The notes below the pieces were generated by a model. It was not told the DNA's origin, did no database searches, and saw only the letters and a list, made by a program, of their open reading frames with translations. Made by a program: the position numbers and the translations under genes. Shown piece by piece: positions 1 through 7,893 of a stretch of DNA of 56,294 nucleotides. Positions within the stretch are counted from its first letter, which is position 1; every line of letters starts with the position of its first letter. The stretch spans positions 1 through 56,294 of the forward strand of contig DGXY01000044.1 of NCBI GenBank assembly GCA_002396885.1. The letters run 5' to 3'. This stretch comes from Akkermansiaceae bacterium UBA5020 (GTDB lineage Bacteria > Verrucomicrobiota > Verrucomicrobiia > Verrucomicrobiales > DEV007).

Positions 1-160
1 CCTTAGACCTCCTTAGACCTCCTTAGACCTCACCTCACCTGTCCCCTTAGACCTCCTTAGACCTCACCTCACCTGTCCCCTTAGACCTCACCCGTAGACT
101 TGGGACTGCTCTTGGATTGATAACCTGTCCCCGTAGACCTCACCCCGTAGACCTCACCCC
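1..160. repeat. Tandem and interspersed short repeats (CCTTAGACCT / ACCTGTCCCC)
   Basis: The unit CCTTAGACCT occurs three times head to tail at 1-30 and again near 46-64, mixed with CACCTCACCTGTCCCC blocks and GTAGACCTCACCCC variants up to about 160. The 12-mer ACCTGTCCCCTT occurs at 37-48 and 71-82, and its reverse complement lies at 14422-14433, so this belongs to a dispersed family. The tract runs into the stop codon of the photolyase-like gene at 154-156. The left edge is cut by the window, so total copy number is unknown. Repeats of this look often accompany REP-associated transposases, but none is visible here. Confidence 0.8.
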
Positions 161-1380
161 CGCTCTCGTACCTTCTCCCAAAACCCGAAAAATCCACCGG
201 TCGCCCGATTCATCACGACCATCTCTTCCGGCCGACGCACGAGATTCAGTCGCACGCCGCGATCCGCGAACGCGGCCCCAATCTTCGGGATTTCATCGGC
301 GAGAGGACCGGTGAAGGGACTCAGGGTGACGACCGTATCGAGCCGCTCTTCGAGCGCCCACGCGACGAGCGCCTCGGAGAGAGCTGGGGTGTCGCGGGTG
401 GGACAGGGCAGCCCGAAATGCTCCGAGGCCCGGGCCGCACCATCGGCTAGGGCCCCCTTGAGAAAGGCGCACTTGCCTGGGGAATATGCCTCGCACTCCC
501 ATAGTCCCGAAGGAACGGTGGCGAGGAGGGCGACGGGGGCCAGATCCGAAAGTGGGGAACGCTCCACCGAAAGATCCTCGTCGTGGATCCAGATCCCGGT
601 GCGCGGTCCCTGTTGAGGATCGGAGGGCTCGAGCGCGCGGGGTGCCGGTGGCTCCTCCCAGGGCAGGTCCCGGATCGCGATCGACTCGAGCTTCTCGAGT
701 CCCGCGGGATGCTCCGCGAGCAGCTCGGGGGCGACATACCGCTCGAGGTTCGAGCGACGCACGAGGTAGGCTTTGCCGCGGGTGTGCAAACCCGCGACCC
801 AGCGCCACGAGAGCGTGTTCGAAGCGGCGTCACCGTCGCGGAGGTGTTGTAAAAAGAAATGCGCCCCCTGTTGCCACGGGAGTCCTTCGCCATGGATCCA
901 CCATGAGGCCCACCACATCCGGGCGTGATTGTGGAGGTAGCCGGTGGTGATGAGTTCGCGGGTGAAATGATCGAGGATGGCGATGCCGCTTTCCCCCGCC
1001 GCCACGGCGCGGGCGCGCTCGCTCCACCGAAGAGGGCTCAAGGCCTCGCGATACCGGGTCCAGATCCCGGGACGCTGCTCGAGCCAGCCTTTCCAGTAGA
1101 GCCGCCACCAGACTTCCTGCTCGAATTTTTCAATCGAGGCAGGCGCGTGCCGGGCACGGACGGCGGCGAGGATCTCTTGTTCGAGGAGGACGCGGGTGCG
1201 GGTCGCGGGGGAGAGGCGCGAGACGTTCTCATGTCCGGCGACCACGCGGTTCCGAGCGGCGCCATAGTCGGCCGCGAGCGGAAGGAAGGCCTCGAGCCGG
1301 GCGAGGGCTTCGGATCGGGTGGCGGGGAGAAACGCTGACACGAGCCCGGTTACGTCGCCGACCCGCGGTGGCGGCGGCAT
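154..1380 (-). CDS. Photolyase/cryptochrome-like FAD protein with swapped domain order
   Basis: A 408-aa protein carrying the helical FAD-binding domain of the photolyase/cryptochrome family. Residues 50-100 contain RLSPATRTRV and FEQEVWWRLYW, matching the family's SxLSPxL and FxxELxWRxFY segments. Residues 146-157 read TGYLHNHARMWW, and 182-194 read DGDAASN then SWRW, covering the FAD contacts and a triad tryptophan. In normal photolyases an alpha/beta domain precedes these; here the protein begins with them, and an alpha/beta-like segment (about 262-408) follows, ending TGGFFGFWEKV, which resembles the end of the usual N-terminal domain. The ATG at 1380 is chosen because it overlaps the DUF2256 gene by 31 bp and removes a TTG-started extension. 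Last gene of the operon; its stop codon lies in the repeat tract. A repair or blue-light sensing role is inferred. Confidence 0.8.
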   Translation of the reverse strand: MPPPPRVGDVTGLVSAFLPATRSEALARLEAFLPLAADYGAARNRVVAGHENVSRLSPATRTRVLLEQEILAAVRARHAPASIEKFEQEVWWRLYWKGWLEQRPGIWTRYREALSPLRWSERARAVAAGESGIAILDHFTRELITTGYLHNHARMWWASWWIHGEGLPWQQGAHFFLQHLRDGDAASNTLSWRWVAGLHTRGKAYLVRRSNLERYVAPELLAEHPAGLEKLESIAIRDLPWEEPPAPRALEPSDPQQGPRTGIWIHDEDLSVERSPLSDLAPVALLATVPSGLWECEAYSPGKCAFLKGALADGAARASEHFGLPCPTRDTPALSEALVAWALEERLDTVVTLSPFTGPLADEIPKIGAAFADRGVRLNLVRRPEEMVVMNRATGGFFGFWEKVRERG

Positions 1381-1493
1381 TTTTCGGAGCAGTAGCGCAC
1401 TTCTTCCCAGCAGCGCGCCCACTTTTTCCGCCAGACGAAGGGCCGCTGGCAGACGGGGCAGGTTTTGACAGGAAGGTCGCGCTTGGTCTTCAC
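1350..1493 (-). CDS. DUF2256 zinc-ribbon miniprotein
   Basis: A 47-aa protein with CPVC near the start and YCSEKC near the end, giving four cysteines spaced for one zinc, plus the WRKKWARCWEEV signature of DUF2256. The proposed start is GTG at 1493, just after the upp stop at 1507-1509; an in-frame ATG at 1535 would lie inside upp and adds residues foreign to the family. DUF2256 genes are often next to, or fused with, photolyase/cryptochrome genes, and this one overlaps such a gene by 31 bp. Its function is unknown; translational coupling with the flavoprotein suggests a joint role. Confidence 0.82.
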   Translation of the reverse strand: MKTKRDLPVKTCPVCQRPFVWRKKWARCWEEVRYCSEKCRRHRGSAT

Positions 1494-1506
1494 CCAAACC
1501 GTTACG

Positions 1507-2127
1507 TCACGTACCGAAGTATCGATCTCCCGCATCACCGAGGCCGGGCACGATGTAAGCACGTCCGTTGAGAGATTGGTCGAGGGCGGCGGTGTAGACG
1601 GGCACGTCGGGATGGCGCTCAGTGAAGGCGGCGACGCCCTCGGGGGCGGCGATGAGACAGGCGAAACGGATGCGGGTCGCTCCCTCGCGCTTCAGTTCAT
1701 CGACCGCATCGCCCGCACTGCCGCCGGTCGCGAGCATGGGATCGATGAGGATGACGTCGGCCTCGGCGAGCGAGGGCGGCATGCGAAAATGGTAGCGATG
1801 CGGCGCGAGGGTTTTCTCATCGCGGTAGAGTCCGATCGTGCCGACGGAAGCCTCGCCGAGGATGTCGGTGAATCCGTGGAGCAAACCCATCCCCGCCCGC
1901 AGGATGGGCACGAGCACGACGGGACGGGCGAGTCGGTGTCCCTCGGTTTCGCAAAGCGGCGTCGTCACCGGGATCGTCGTGGTCTCGAGGTCGCGTGTCA
2001 CCTCATAGCAAAGCAAGCGCGAGACATCGTGGAGGGCCTCACGGAATTCGGCCGTGCCCGAAGCGACCGAGCGGATCCGGGTGAGGCGTTCGCGGATGAC
2101 GGGATGATCGACGAGATGGAGGGCCAT
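1507..2127 (-). CDS. upp: Uracil phosphoribosyltransferase
   Basis: A 206-aa protein of normal family length. It converts uracil and PRPP to UMP in pyrimidine salvage, in the cytoplasm. The PRPP loop DPMLATGGSAGDAV lies near residues 130-145, the PVVLVPILRAGMG segment near 70, and the C-terminal uracil-binding stretch YIVPGLGDAGDRYFGT is intact. The ATG at 2127 gives the usual family N-terminus. It sits 45 bp downstream of the M14 carboxypeptidase gene and 13 bp before the DUF2256 start, on the same strand. With the secreted nucleoside hydrolase two genes upstream it makes a plausible route from external nucleosides through free uracil to UMP. Confidence 0.95.
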   Translation of the reverse strand: MALHLVDHPVIRERLTRIRSVASGTAEFREALHDVSRLLCYEVTRDLETTTIPVTTPLCETEGHRLARPVVLVPILRAGMGLLHGFTDILGEASVGTIGLYRDEKTLAPHRYHFRMPPSLAEADVILIDPMLATGGSAGDAVDELKREGATRIRFACLIAAPEGVAAFTERHPDVPVYTAALDQSLNGRAYIVPGLGDAGDRYFGT

Positions 2128-2172
2128 GGCACCCGCAGCTAACGCGGGGCTCTTCTTTCCGGCAAGAGGAAA

Positions 2173-3408
2173 TCAAGGAGCCGGCGACGAGAGGTAGTCG
2201 GCAAGGGCTTCGCCGAGTTGTCGCCCGATGGTGCGATACCCTTCGGTGGTGCTGTGCCGGGTGTTCCACGAAGTCTCGAGACAGGCCGCCAGGGTGTGCT
2301 CGTTTCCATGATCATTGACCCACTGTCCGCTGATCCGTCGCCAGAGCGGATGGTAGTTCGCCCCGGTGACGCGGGGTTTTGGATCGAGGGTGAGGGGACC
2401 GGTGAGGTGCTCGACCGCGAGGTTCAGAAAGCGTTCGCGATTCGCCCGGGCCTTCCCGGAGAGCAGCTCGGGCGGTCCCACGAAGAAGAAGGGTCGCAGG
2501 TCGCGCGAGGCGGGATTGTGCAGATCGAGGACCACGGCGAGGCGGCCTTCGGCGACGTAGGCCTTCATCCGGGCCTGGGCCGCCGCCACTTCGGGATAAT
2601 GCGGGGTCTCGAACCAATCGCGGTTGTGATCGTGTGGATCCGCCTCCTTGCCGCCGTCACCCGTGACGACGCGATCGACGTCCATGATGGGCACGATCAC
2701 GATCTCCGTAGTTCCCCGCAACCGTTCCGCCTTGTCTGAATCCGCGAGGAGCCATTCGACGAATCCGCACGCCACCCATGAGGACCCGCTCTCCCAGGCA
2801 TGCTGGCGGGCGTGGATCCAGACGGCGGGTTTGCTCTTCGCATCGCCTTCGGCGACGATCCGCAAGGCGCGCACGGGGCGACCTTCGCGGGTTTCCGCGA
2901 GGGTAAAGGGGTGAAAGAGATCCGGACGCGCTTGCTCCGCCCCGGCAAGGAGGGCTTCGCTTTCGCGTGGCGAGAAGGGCGGTCCCCACGCCACCCAGAG
3001 CGGGCCGCCGGTCCCTTCGAGCGGGTAGGAAATGTGATCGGTCTCGCGCGTCCCGAGTCCGCTTTGCCGCCAGCTCGTTCCATCGTCCGAGACCGCTGCG
3101 GCGATCGGCATGGCCCAGTCGGAAGAGAGGGGCTTGCCGGTGTCCTTTCCGTTGTTGCGGGCGGAGCGCTCGCTGCCGCGCAGGACGAGCGTCGCGGTCT
3201 CACCGGCAGCGAGGCCGTCGATCCTGACAAACCACCAACACGGCCAACCCCGGGCGGGATTTCCGCCGGGCCGGATCTGGATCTCCCGGCGCGATGAGTC
3301 GATCGCGTCGATCGTCGCCGAGCCGCCTTCGAAGTCGGTCGAGACACGCAGCTCGGCGGCACGGAGCGGGCAGAGGAGCAACAGTGTAAAGAAGAGGATC
3401 GGTTTCAT
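2173..3408 (-). CDS. Secreted M14-family zinc carboxypeptidase
   Basis: A 411-aa protein with a clear signal peptide (KPILFFTLLLLCPLRAAE). An N-terminal beta-rich region of about 150 residues precedes the catalytic domain, an arrangement like cytosolic carboxypeptidase (AGBL-type) members of M14. Zinc ligands are readable as H203 and E206 in RQHAWESG and H298 in VVLDLHNP; N263-R264 in DHNRDW fits the substrate carboxylate site, and E379 in ACLETSWN is the likely general acid/base. It overlaps the nucleoside hydrolase gene upstream by four bases (ATGA at 3405-3408), so the two are co-translated. It probably trims C-terminal residues of peptides in the periplasm or outside; the substrate is unknown. 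Confidence 0.85.
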   Translation of the reverse strand: MKPILFFTLLLLCPLRAAELRVSTDFEGGSATIDAIDSSRREIQIRPGGNPARGWPCWWFVRIDGLAAGETATLVLRGSERSARNNGKDTGKPLSSDWAMPIAAAVSDDGTSWRQSGLGTRETDHISYPLEGTGGPLWVAWGPPFSPRESEALLAGAEQARPDLFHPFTLAETREGRPVRALRIVAEGDAKSKPAVWIHARQHAWESGSSWVACGFVEWLLADSDKAERLRGTTEIVIVPIMDVDRVVTGDGGKEADPHDHNRDWFETPHYPEVAAAQARMKAYVAEGRLAVVLDLHNPASRDLRPFFFVGPPELLSGKARANRERFLNLAVEHLTGPLTLDPKPRVTGANYHPLWRRISGQWVNDHGNEHTLAACLETSWNTRHSTTEGYRTIGRQLGEALADYLSSPAP

Positions 3409-4415
3409 CGCGGCGGCTGCACGGTGAGTTGGACGATGGCCTCGAGGGCGCGGGCCTGTTGCAAGGCATCCATCTTCAGGAAGCGGTCGCGAACACCGCC
3501 TTGGCCGCCCTTCGCCGCGGCCCGGAAGCGGGTGAAACCATCATCGCCGACCGAAACGCGGCCGGGGGCGGAAAGGCCGAAGTATCCGCGATCGGGAAAG
3601 ACCGCCTCGAGCAAGCTGCTCTGATCCCAGCAGGGCCGATCGTGCTCCGGGCCGCTGTGGAGGAGGTAGGCCTCGCGCACGAGGTGCTTTTCGCGGTAGC
3701 CGAAATCCTCGGCCACGCTTTTGCGGGGAAAGGGCAGGTTTTCCCCGATTTCGTAACCGCTCCAGATCACGGGCACTTCTTCTGGCCATTGTTCGGCGAC
3801 GGTTTGCATATAACCGATGCCGTTGATGACGTTGGCCTCAAGATGGTAATTCGTGCCGTTGGCAAAGGTGAAGGCGCCGGCCATGATGGAGAGGCGTTCC
3901 ACCTTCTGCCGGATGAGGGCGGGACCCTCCAGCGGCGAGTGGGTGTCGCCCTGAGACTTGAGGAGATTCGCGAGGTTCGACGCGATCCCCACCGAGACAA
4001 TCGTGACACTGCCGTCTGGCGAGGTCGCGAGGAGCTCGCGGAGCAGATCGACGGCCTCGCGCGCCGCGGCATTGTCGCGCAAGTCGTGGGGATAATCGGG
4101 CGAGTCGGCGAGCCCGAGGTATTTGCTCTCGCGTTTCTGGGCCTGCGGATCGCGGGTGACGCCGATGGGCAGATCGGAACGTCCATACCAGGTGTTCTGC
4201 GCATCGACGAAAGAAGCGGTGCGGGGATTGACCTTCGAAATGGTCACTCCGATTAGCTCGCAGGCCCCGCGGTCGGAGAGGGTGTGGCACATCGCGAGGG
4301 CGAGGACGTCGTCGACATCGCCGGTGATGTCGGTGTCGAAGATCAGCCGCACCGGCTCGGCGGCGGAGACCGTCACGGCGATGAGGAAGGGGAGAAGAAA
4401 GAGCGATCTCGTCAT
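3405..4415 (-). CDS. Secreted inosine/uridine-preferring nucleoside hydrolase family protein
   Basis: A 336-aa protein with a signal peptide (SLFLLPFLIAVTVSAAE) followed at once by the calcium-binding signature DTDITGDVDD (residues 27-36) of nucleoside hydrolases. The family hydrolyses nucleosides to base and ribose. NHs are usually cytoplasmic in bacteria, so export is notable and suggests scavenging of external nucleosides. The ATG at 4415 is preferred because it puts the signal peptide at the N-terminus; an ATG at 4433 is possible. First gene of the minus-strand operon ending at 154, with upp two genes downstream. Many verrucomicrobial homologues have unknown substrates, so the exact sugar-base bond is uncertain. 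Confidence 0.85.
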   Translation of the reverse strand: MTRSLFLLPFLIAVTVSAAEPVRLIFDTDITGDVDDVLALAMCHTLSDRGACELIGVTISKVNPRTASFVDAQNTWYGRSDLPIGVTRDPQAQKRESKYLGLADSPDYPHDLRDNAAAREAVDLLRELLATSPDGSVTIVSVGIASNLANLLKSQGDTHSPLEGPALIRQKVERLSIMAGAFTFANGTNYHLEANVINGIGYMQTVAEQWPEEVPVIWSGYEIGENLPFPRKSVAEDFGYREKHLVREAYLLHSGPEHDRPCWDQSSLLEAVFPDRGYFGLSAPGRVSVGDDGFTRFRAAAKGGQGGVRDRFLKMDALQQARALEAIVQLTVQPPR

Positions 4416-4444
4416 CCCGTCACGATGCGGCATTCGCCGCCCCT

Positions 4445-4473
4445 TTGGCAAGCGTGCGGGGAGACGCTATTCC
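4445..4473 (+). promoter_or_regulatory. Candidate sigma-70 promoter of sulfatase gene
   Basis: TTGGCA at 4445-4450 and TATTCC at 4468-4473 are separated by 17 bp, about 50 bp before the sulfatase ATG at 4524, in the divergent gap between two operons. Found by consensus reading only. Confidence 0.45.
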
Positions 4474-4523
4474 GTCTTCCCTCGCCCGACCCGAGAAGGT
4501 AGGATGCGCGGCCGGACCCTGTC

Positions 4524-6038
4524 ATGCGTGCCCTTGTTTTCAGCCTTTGCCTCCTCACTCCTCTCACGGCTCCGGCCGCGGGGCGGCCCCGCGACATCCT
4601 TTTCATCCTTGCTGATGATCATCGTTTTGATGCGATGGGATTCCTCGGTCATCCCTGGCTCGAGACGCCGGGCTTCGACCGTCTCGCGAAAGGAGGAGCC
4701 CATTTCCCCAAGGCGATGGTGACGACCTCGCTCTGCTCGCCGAGCCGAGCCAGCATCCTCACGGGGCTCTATGCCCACAAGCATCGCGTCGTCGACAACT
4801 ACAATCCCGTCTCGCCCGATCTCGTGTTCTTTCCGCAGCTCCTCCAGGAGGCGGGCTACGAGACCGCCTTTTTCGGAAAGTGGCACATGGGCGAGACCGA
4901 TGAGCCGCAGCGGGGCTTCGATCATTGGGCGGTTTTCAAGGGGCAGGGCACCTACTGGCCCGACGGACGCGGCACCTCGCGCGTCGTTCCCCAGACGACC
5001 CTCGACGGTTTCAACATCAATGGCGAACGTCAAGCGCAGCAGGGCTACATCACCGACGAACTCACCGACATGGCGCTCGACTGGCTCGGTAGGCGCGATC
5101 CTGACAAACCGCTCTTTCTCTACCTCTCGCACAAGGCGGTGCACTCCGACTTCGTCCCGCACGACCGCCATCGCGGTCGCTATGAGGAAAAGCCTTTCCC
5201 CGCTCCGCCGACCCTCGCCGCACCCGAAGGCAATCCGGGGCATTGGCCGCGCTGGGTTTTGGATCAGCGCAACAGCCGCCACGGCGTCGGCTACGGCTAC
5301 AACCTGTCCGATTTCGATGTGGCGGTGTATTACCGTCGCTACATGGAGGCACTCCTCGCCGTCGACGAGAATGTCTCGCGCGTCCTCGATTGGCTCGAGA
5401 AGGAGGGACGACTCGAGAGCACGCTCATCGTCTACATGGGCGACAACGGATTCCAATTCGGCGAACACGGTCTGATCGACAAACGCACCGCCTACGAGGC
5501 CTCGATCCGCGTGCCGCTGTTGATGTTTTGTCCCGAGCTCATTTCCGCGGGCACGGTGGTGAAGGAGACGGTCGCGAACATCGACATCGCCCCGACCCTG
5601 CTCGAGATCGCGGGCGCTTTGCCGGACGATGCGGAGAAACGCTTCGACGGACGCAGTTTTCTCCCGCTGCTACAGGGCAAGCGGGAGGGGTGGCGCGAGG
5701 AAATCCTCTACGAATACTACTGGGAGCAGAACTACCCCCAGACCCCGACAATGCACGGACTCGTCGGCGAGCGTTGGAAATATGTCAGGCCCCACGGGAT
5801 CTGGGACATCGGCGAACTCTACGATCTCGAGAACGATCCGTACGAGCAGACGAACCTCGCCCTCGAGCCCGCCCATCAGGACCGGGTCCGCGAGATGAAC
5901 GCCCGCCTTTTCGACCTGCTCGAGGAGACGGGCGGGGAAAACCTGCCCCTCCTCCGGGATCGGGGAGAGGTCTTCCCTTGGCGGAAGCCGGCCGGGCCGG
6001 AAGAGACCCCCTTTCCGGGGATTTTTTACCGAAAATAG
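4524..6038 (+). CDS. Secreted Cys-type sulfatase (alkaline phosphatase superfamily)
   Basis: A 504-aa secreted sulfatase. A signal peptide ends near APAAG, then DILFILADDHR supplies the metal-binding D31-D32. The maturation motif CSPSRASILTG starts at C71, the cysteine converted to formylglycine. KWHMG near 117 and MGDNGFQFGEHG further on are the other conserved metal and active-site segments. The DUF4976-like C-terminal part ends near IFYRK. Family members cleave sulfate esters from polysaccharides or other organics; length and layout resemble iduronate-2-sulfatase-like S1 enzymes abundant in Verrucomicrobiota and Planctomycetota. It stands alone, divergent from the nucleoside hydrolase operon. 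The substrate cannot be read from sequence, and the maturase gene is not in the window. Confidence 0.9.
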   Translation: MRALVFSLCLLTPLTAPAAGRPRDILFILADDHRFDAMGFLGHPWLETPGFDRLAKGGAHFPKAMVTTSLCSPSRASILTGLYAHKHRVVDNYNPVSPDLVFFPQLLQEAGYETAFFGKWHMGETDEPQRGFDHWAVFKGQGTYWPDGRGTSRVVPQTTLDGFNINGERQAQQGYITDELTDMALDWLGRRDPDKPLFLYLSHKAVHSDFVPHDRHRGRYEEKPFPAPPTLAAPEGNPGHWPRWVLDQRNSRHGVGYGYNLSDFDVAVYYRRYMEALLAVDENVSRVLDWLEKEGRLESTLIVYMGDNGFQFGEHGLIDKRTAYEASIRVPLLMFCPELISAGTVVKETVANIDIAPTLLEIAGALPDDAEKRFDGRSFLPLLQGKREGWREEILYEYYWEQNYPQTPTMHGLVGERWKYVRPHGIWDIGELYDLENDPYEQTNLALEPAHQDRVREMNARLFDLLEETGGENLPLLRDRGEVFPWRKPAGPEETPFPGIFYRK

Positions 6039-6076
6039 TCATTTCCCGCTGATTTTCAGTGACTTGGGTAGAGGTT

Positions 6077-6093
6077 TTGGCACAAATGTTGCT
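6077..6093 (+). promoter_or_regulatory. Sigma-54 (-24/-12) promoter of amt
   Basis: TTGGCAC-AAATG-TTGCT matches the sigma-54 consensus TGGCAC-N5-TTGCW; the invariant GG (6079-6080) and GC (6091-6092) are exactly 10 bp apart. It lies 143 bp upstream of the amt ATG in a gap holding nothing else. Ammonium transporter genes are classic RpoN/NtrC targets, so nitrogen-limitation control is expected. Start of transcription would be near 6103. Confidence 0.85.
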
Positions 6094-6141
6094 AACTCCC
6101 TAAGGAACAACCCCCTTATCCTGGTTTCAGCCCTTTTCCCG

Positions 6142-6176
6142 GGAGACCGTCGGCCTTCGGACCGACCGGCCTCTCC
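6142..6176 (+). promoter_or_regulatory. UUCG-capped hairpin in the amt 5' leader
   Basis: GTCGG (6149-6153) pairs with CCGAC (6162-6166) around a C(TTCG)G tetraloop, and GGAGA (6142-6146) pairs with TCTCC (6172-6176) outside it. The structure lies between the sigma-54 promoter and the amt start, so it would be at the 5' part of the mRNA leader. It has no T-run; a stability or attenuation role is only a guess. Confidence 0.5.
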
Positions 6177-6235
6177 GCGTCAGCGTTGTCTACCGATCGG
6201 GGGATTGAAAATCCCAACCAAACCCCCCCATCGAT

Positions 6236-7531
6236 ATGACCAAACCCCCCTACCGGGCGCCGGGTCTCTCCGGCGCGCTTGTCCTCCTGTCCCTCGCCTT
6301 CGCCTCCGTGGTCCGGGCCGAGGACCCTCCCCTCACGGCCGAGGCGGCCGCGACGATCGGCAACAATGCGTGGATGCTGACCTCGACCGCGCTCGTCCTC
6401 TTCATGACCCTCCCGGGCCTCGCCCTCTTTTACGGCGGCCTCGTGAGCAAGAAGAACGTGCTCAGCGTGCTGATGCATTGCTTCGCGCTCGCCTGCGTCC
6501 TCAGCCTCGTCTGGCTCGTCTGCGGGTATTCTCTCTCGATCGGTGAAAAGGGCGGCTGGACCGGCGGCTTCGGCCACCTCATGCACCGCGGGGTCGCGGC
6601 GGACGGCATCCTCACCTCGGCCTTCCAGATGACTTTCTTCATCATCACCCCGGCCCTGATGGTGGGAACCTTCGTCGAGCGGATCAAATTCCCCGCGATG
6701 TTGCTTTTCTCGGTGCTCTGGGCCTTGCTCGTCTACGCGCCGATCTGCCACATCACCTGGTTCGGCGGCGGAGAGGAGAACGTCTCTCTTTTCACCCGTT
6801 GGGGCGTCATCGATCTCGCCGGCGGCATCGTCGTGCACATCACCGCCGGCGTCGGCGCGCTCGTCGCGTGTCTCATGGTCGGCAAGCGCAATCATCCCGC
6901 GCCTCCCCACAACCTTCCCATGACCGTGACCGGCACGGCGATGCTCTGGGTCGGTTGGTTCGGCTTCAATGCGGGCAGCCAAGGGGGGGCGAGCGATGCC
7001 GCGGCCATGACCCTTTTTGTCACCCATCTTTCCGCCGCGACCGGTGCGGTCGTCTGGATGATCATCGACTGGTGTGTCGAGAAGAAACCCACCATGCTCG
7101 GCATCGCGACGGGCGCGATCGCCGGACTCGCCGCGATCACTCCGGCCTCGGGAGTGGCCACCCCGGCGGGAGCCCTGTTGATCGGGGCCTGCTCCGCGCT
7201 GGGTTGCTGGTGGGCTTCGATGCGCCTGAAAAAGGCCCTCGGCTACGATGACTCGCTCGACGTTGTCGGCGTTCACGGCGTCGGCGGCCTGATCGGCACG
7301 CTCCTCGCCGCGGTGGTCGGCTCTTCGCTCTTCGGTGGCAGTCTCGCGCTCGGCAAGCAACTCGGGATCCAGGCCCTCGCCTCGGTCGCGACGATCATCT
7401 ACACCGGCATCGTTACCTTCCTCATCCTCGCGTTGGTCCGCGTCGTGTGTGGGGGACTCCGTGTCTCGGAAGAGGACGAGCGGATCGGACTCGATCAGTC
7501 GGCCCACGGCGAAAACGCCTACAACGACTGA
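6236..7531 (+). CDS. amt: Ammonium transporter (Amt family)
   Basis: A 431-aa integral membrane protein that conducts ammonium into the cell, usually as a trimer. An N-terminal signal-like segment ends near VVRAED, followed by about eleven membrane helices. The twin pore histidines are present at H201 (GGIVVHITAGVGA) and H347 (VVGVHGVGG), as is the FYGGLVSKKN segment near 65-74. The short cytoplasmic tail ends SAHGENAYND. No glnK gene adjoins it, unlike many bacterial amt loci. A strong sigma-54 promoter at 6077-6093 and a terminator at 7557-7595 make it a single-gene unit, probably induced by nitrogen limitation. Confidence 0.95.
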   Translation: MTKPPYRAPGLSGALVLLSLAFASVVRAEDPPLTAEAAATIGNNAWMLTSTALVLFMTLPGLALFYGGLVSKKNVLSVLMHCFALACVLSLVWLVCGYSLSIGEKGGWTGGFGHLMHRGVAADGILTSAFQMTFFIITPALMVGTFVERIKFPAMLLFSVLWALLVYAPICHITWFGGGEENVSLFTRWGVIDLAGGIVVHITAGVGALVACLMVGKRNHPAPPHNLPMTVTGTAMLWVGWFGFNAGSQGGASDAAAMTLFVTHLSAATGAVVWMIIDWCVEKKPTMLGIATGAIAGLAAITPASGVATPAGALLIGACSALGCWWASMRLKKALGYDDSLDVVGVHGVGGLIGTLLAAVVGSSLFGGSLALGKQLGIQALASVATIIYTGIVTFLILALVRVVCGGLRVSEEDERIGLDQSAHGENAYND

Positions 7532-7556
7532 CCCTTCCGCCGGTCGCAGTTCAGAC

Positions 7557-7595
7557 AACCCCGTCCGGGCAATCCTCCGGGCGGGGTTTTCTTTT
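7557..7595 (+). terminator. Rho-independent terminator of amt
   Basis: AACCCCG (7557-7563) pairs with CGGGGTT (7582-7588), with further inner CCGG/CCGG pairing, followed by TTTTCTTTT. It lies 25 bp after the amt stop codon. Confidence 0.85.
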
Positions 7596-7694
7596 GGGTT
7601 CGAGGCTCGGCGCGCTCGACACCTTACGAGAAACCCGGCAGGATGGGGCGACGGGAAATTTCTCCCTCAAAAACCAACCTCTCCCCCCAAAGCC

Positions 7695-7859
7695 ATGATC
7701 GACTTCGTCCCCACTCTCGCCGCCGTTGCCCTACCCGCCTACGTCGGCCCCGTCGTCGCGCTCGTCGCCGGCATCCTCATCCTCCTCAAGCCTGATCTCC
7801 TCGCGAAGATCGTCGCGATCTACCTGATCGTGGTCGGGGCGCTCGGCCTCCTCGGCTGA
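7695..7859 (+). CDS. DUF3096-like small membrane protein
   Basis: A 54-aa protein that is almost wholly hydrophobic: VGPVVALVAGILILL and IVAIYLIVVGALGLLG form two membrane segments joined by KPDLLAK. This is the pattern of the DUF3096 family of very short inner-membrane proteins. The ATG at 7695 is preferred to upstream alternatives because everything before it is non-hydrophobic and out of family length. It follows the amt terminator by about 100 bp and ends at a bidirectional terminator shared with the convergent sulfatase gene. The function of the family is unknown. Confidence 0.8.
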   Translation: MIDFVPTLAAVALPAYVGPVVALVAGILILLKPDLLAKIVAIYLIVVGALGLLG

Positions 7860-7865
7860 GTTGGA

Positions 7866-7893
7866 AAAGCCCCGGAGTTCACTCCGCGGCTTT
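7866..7893. terminator. Bidirectional terminator between DUF3096 gene and sulfatase
   Basis: AAAGCC (7866-7871) pairs with GGCTTT (7888-7893) and CGGAGT (7873-7878) with ACTCCG (7881-7886), with one C/C mismatch. Flanking A and T runs let it act in both directions. It includes the sulfatase stop codon at 7879-7881. Confidence 0.75.

Noticed and set aside
1..160. Possible CRISPR array
   Set aside because: Units are 10-16 bp, degenerate and without unique spacers; no cas genes.
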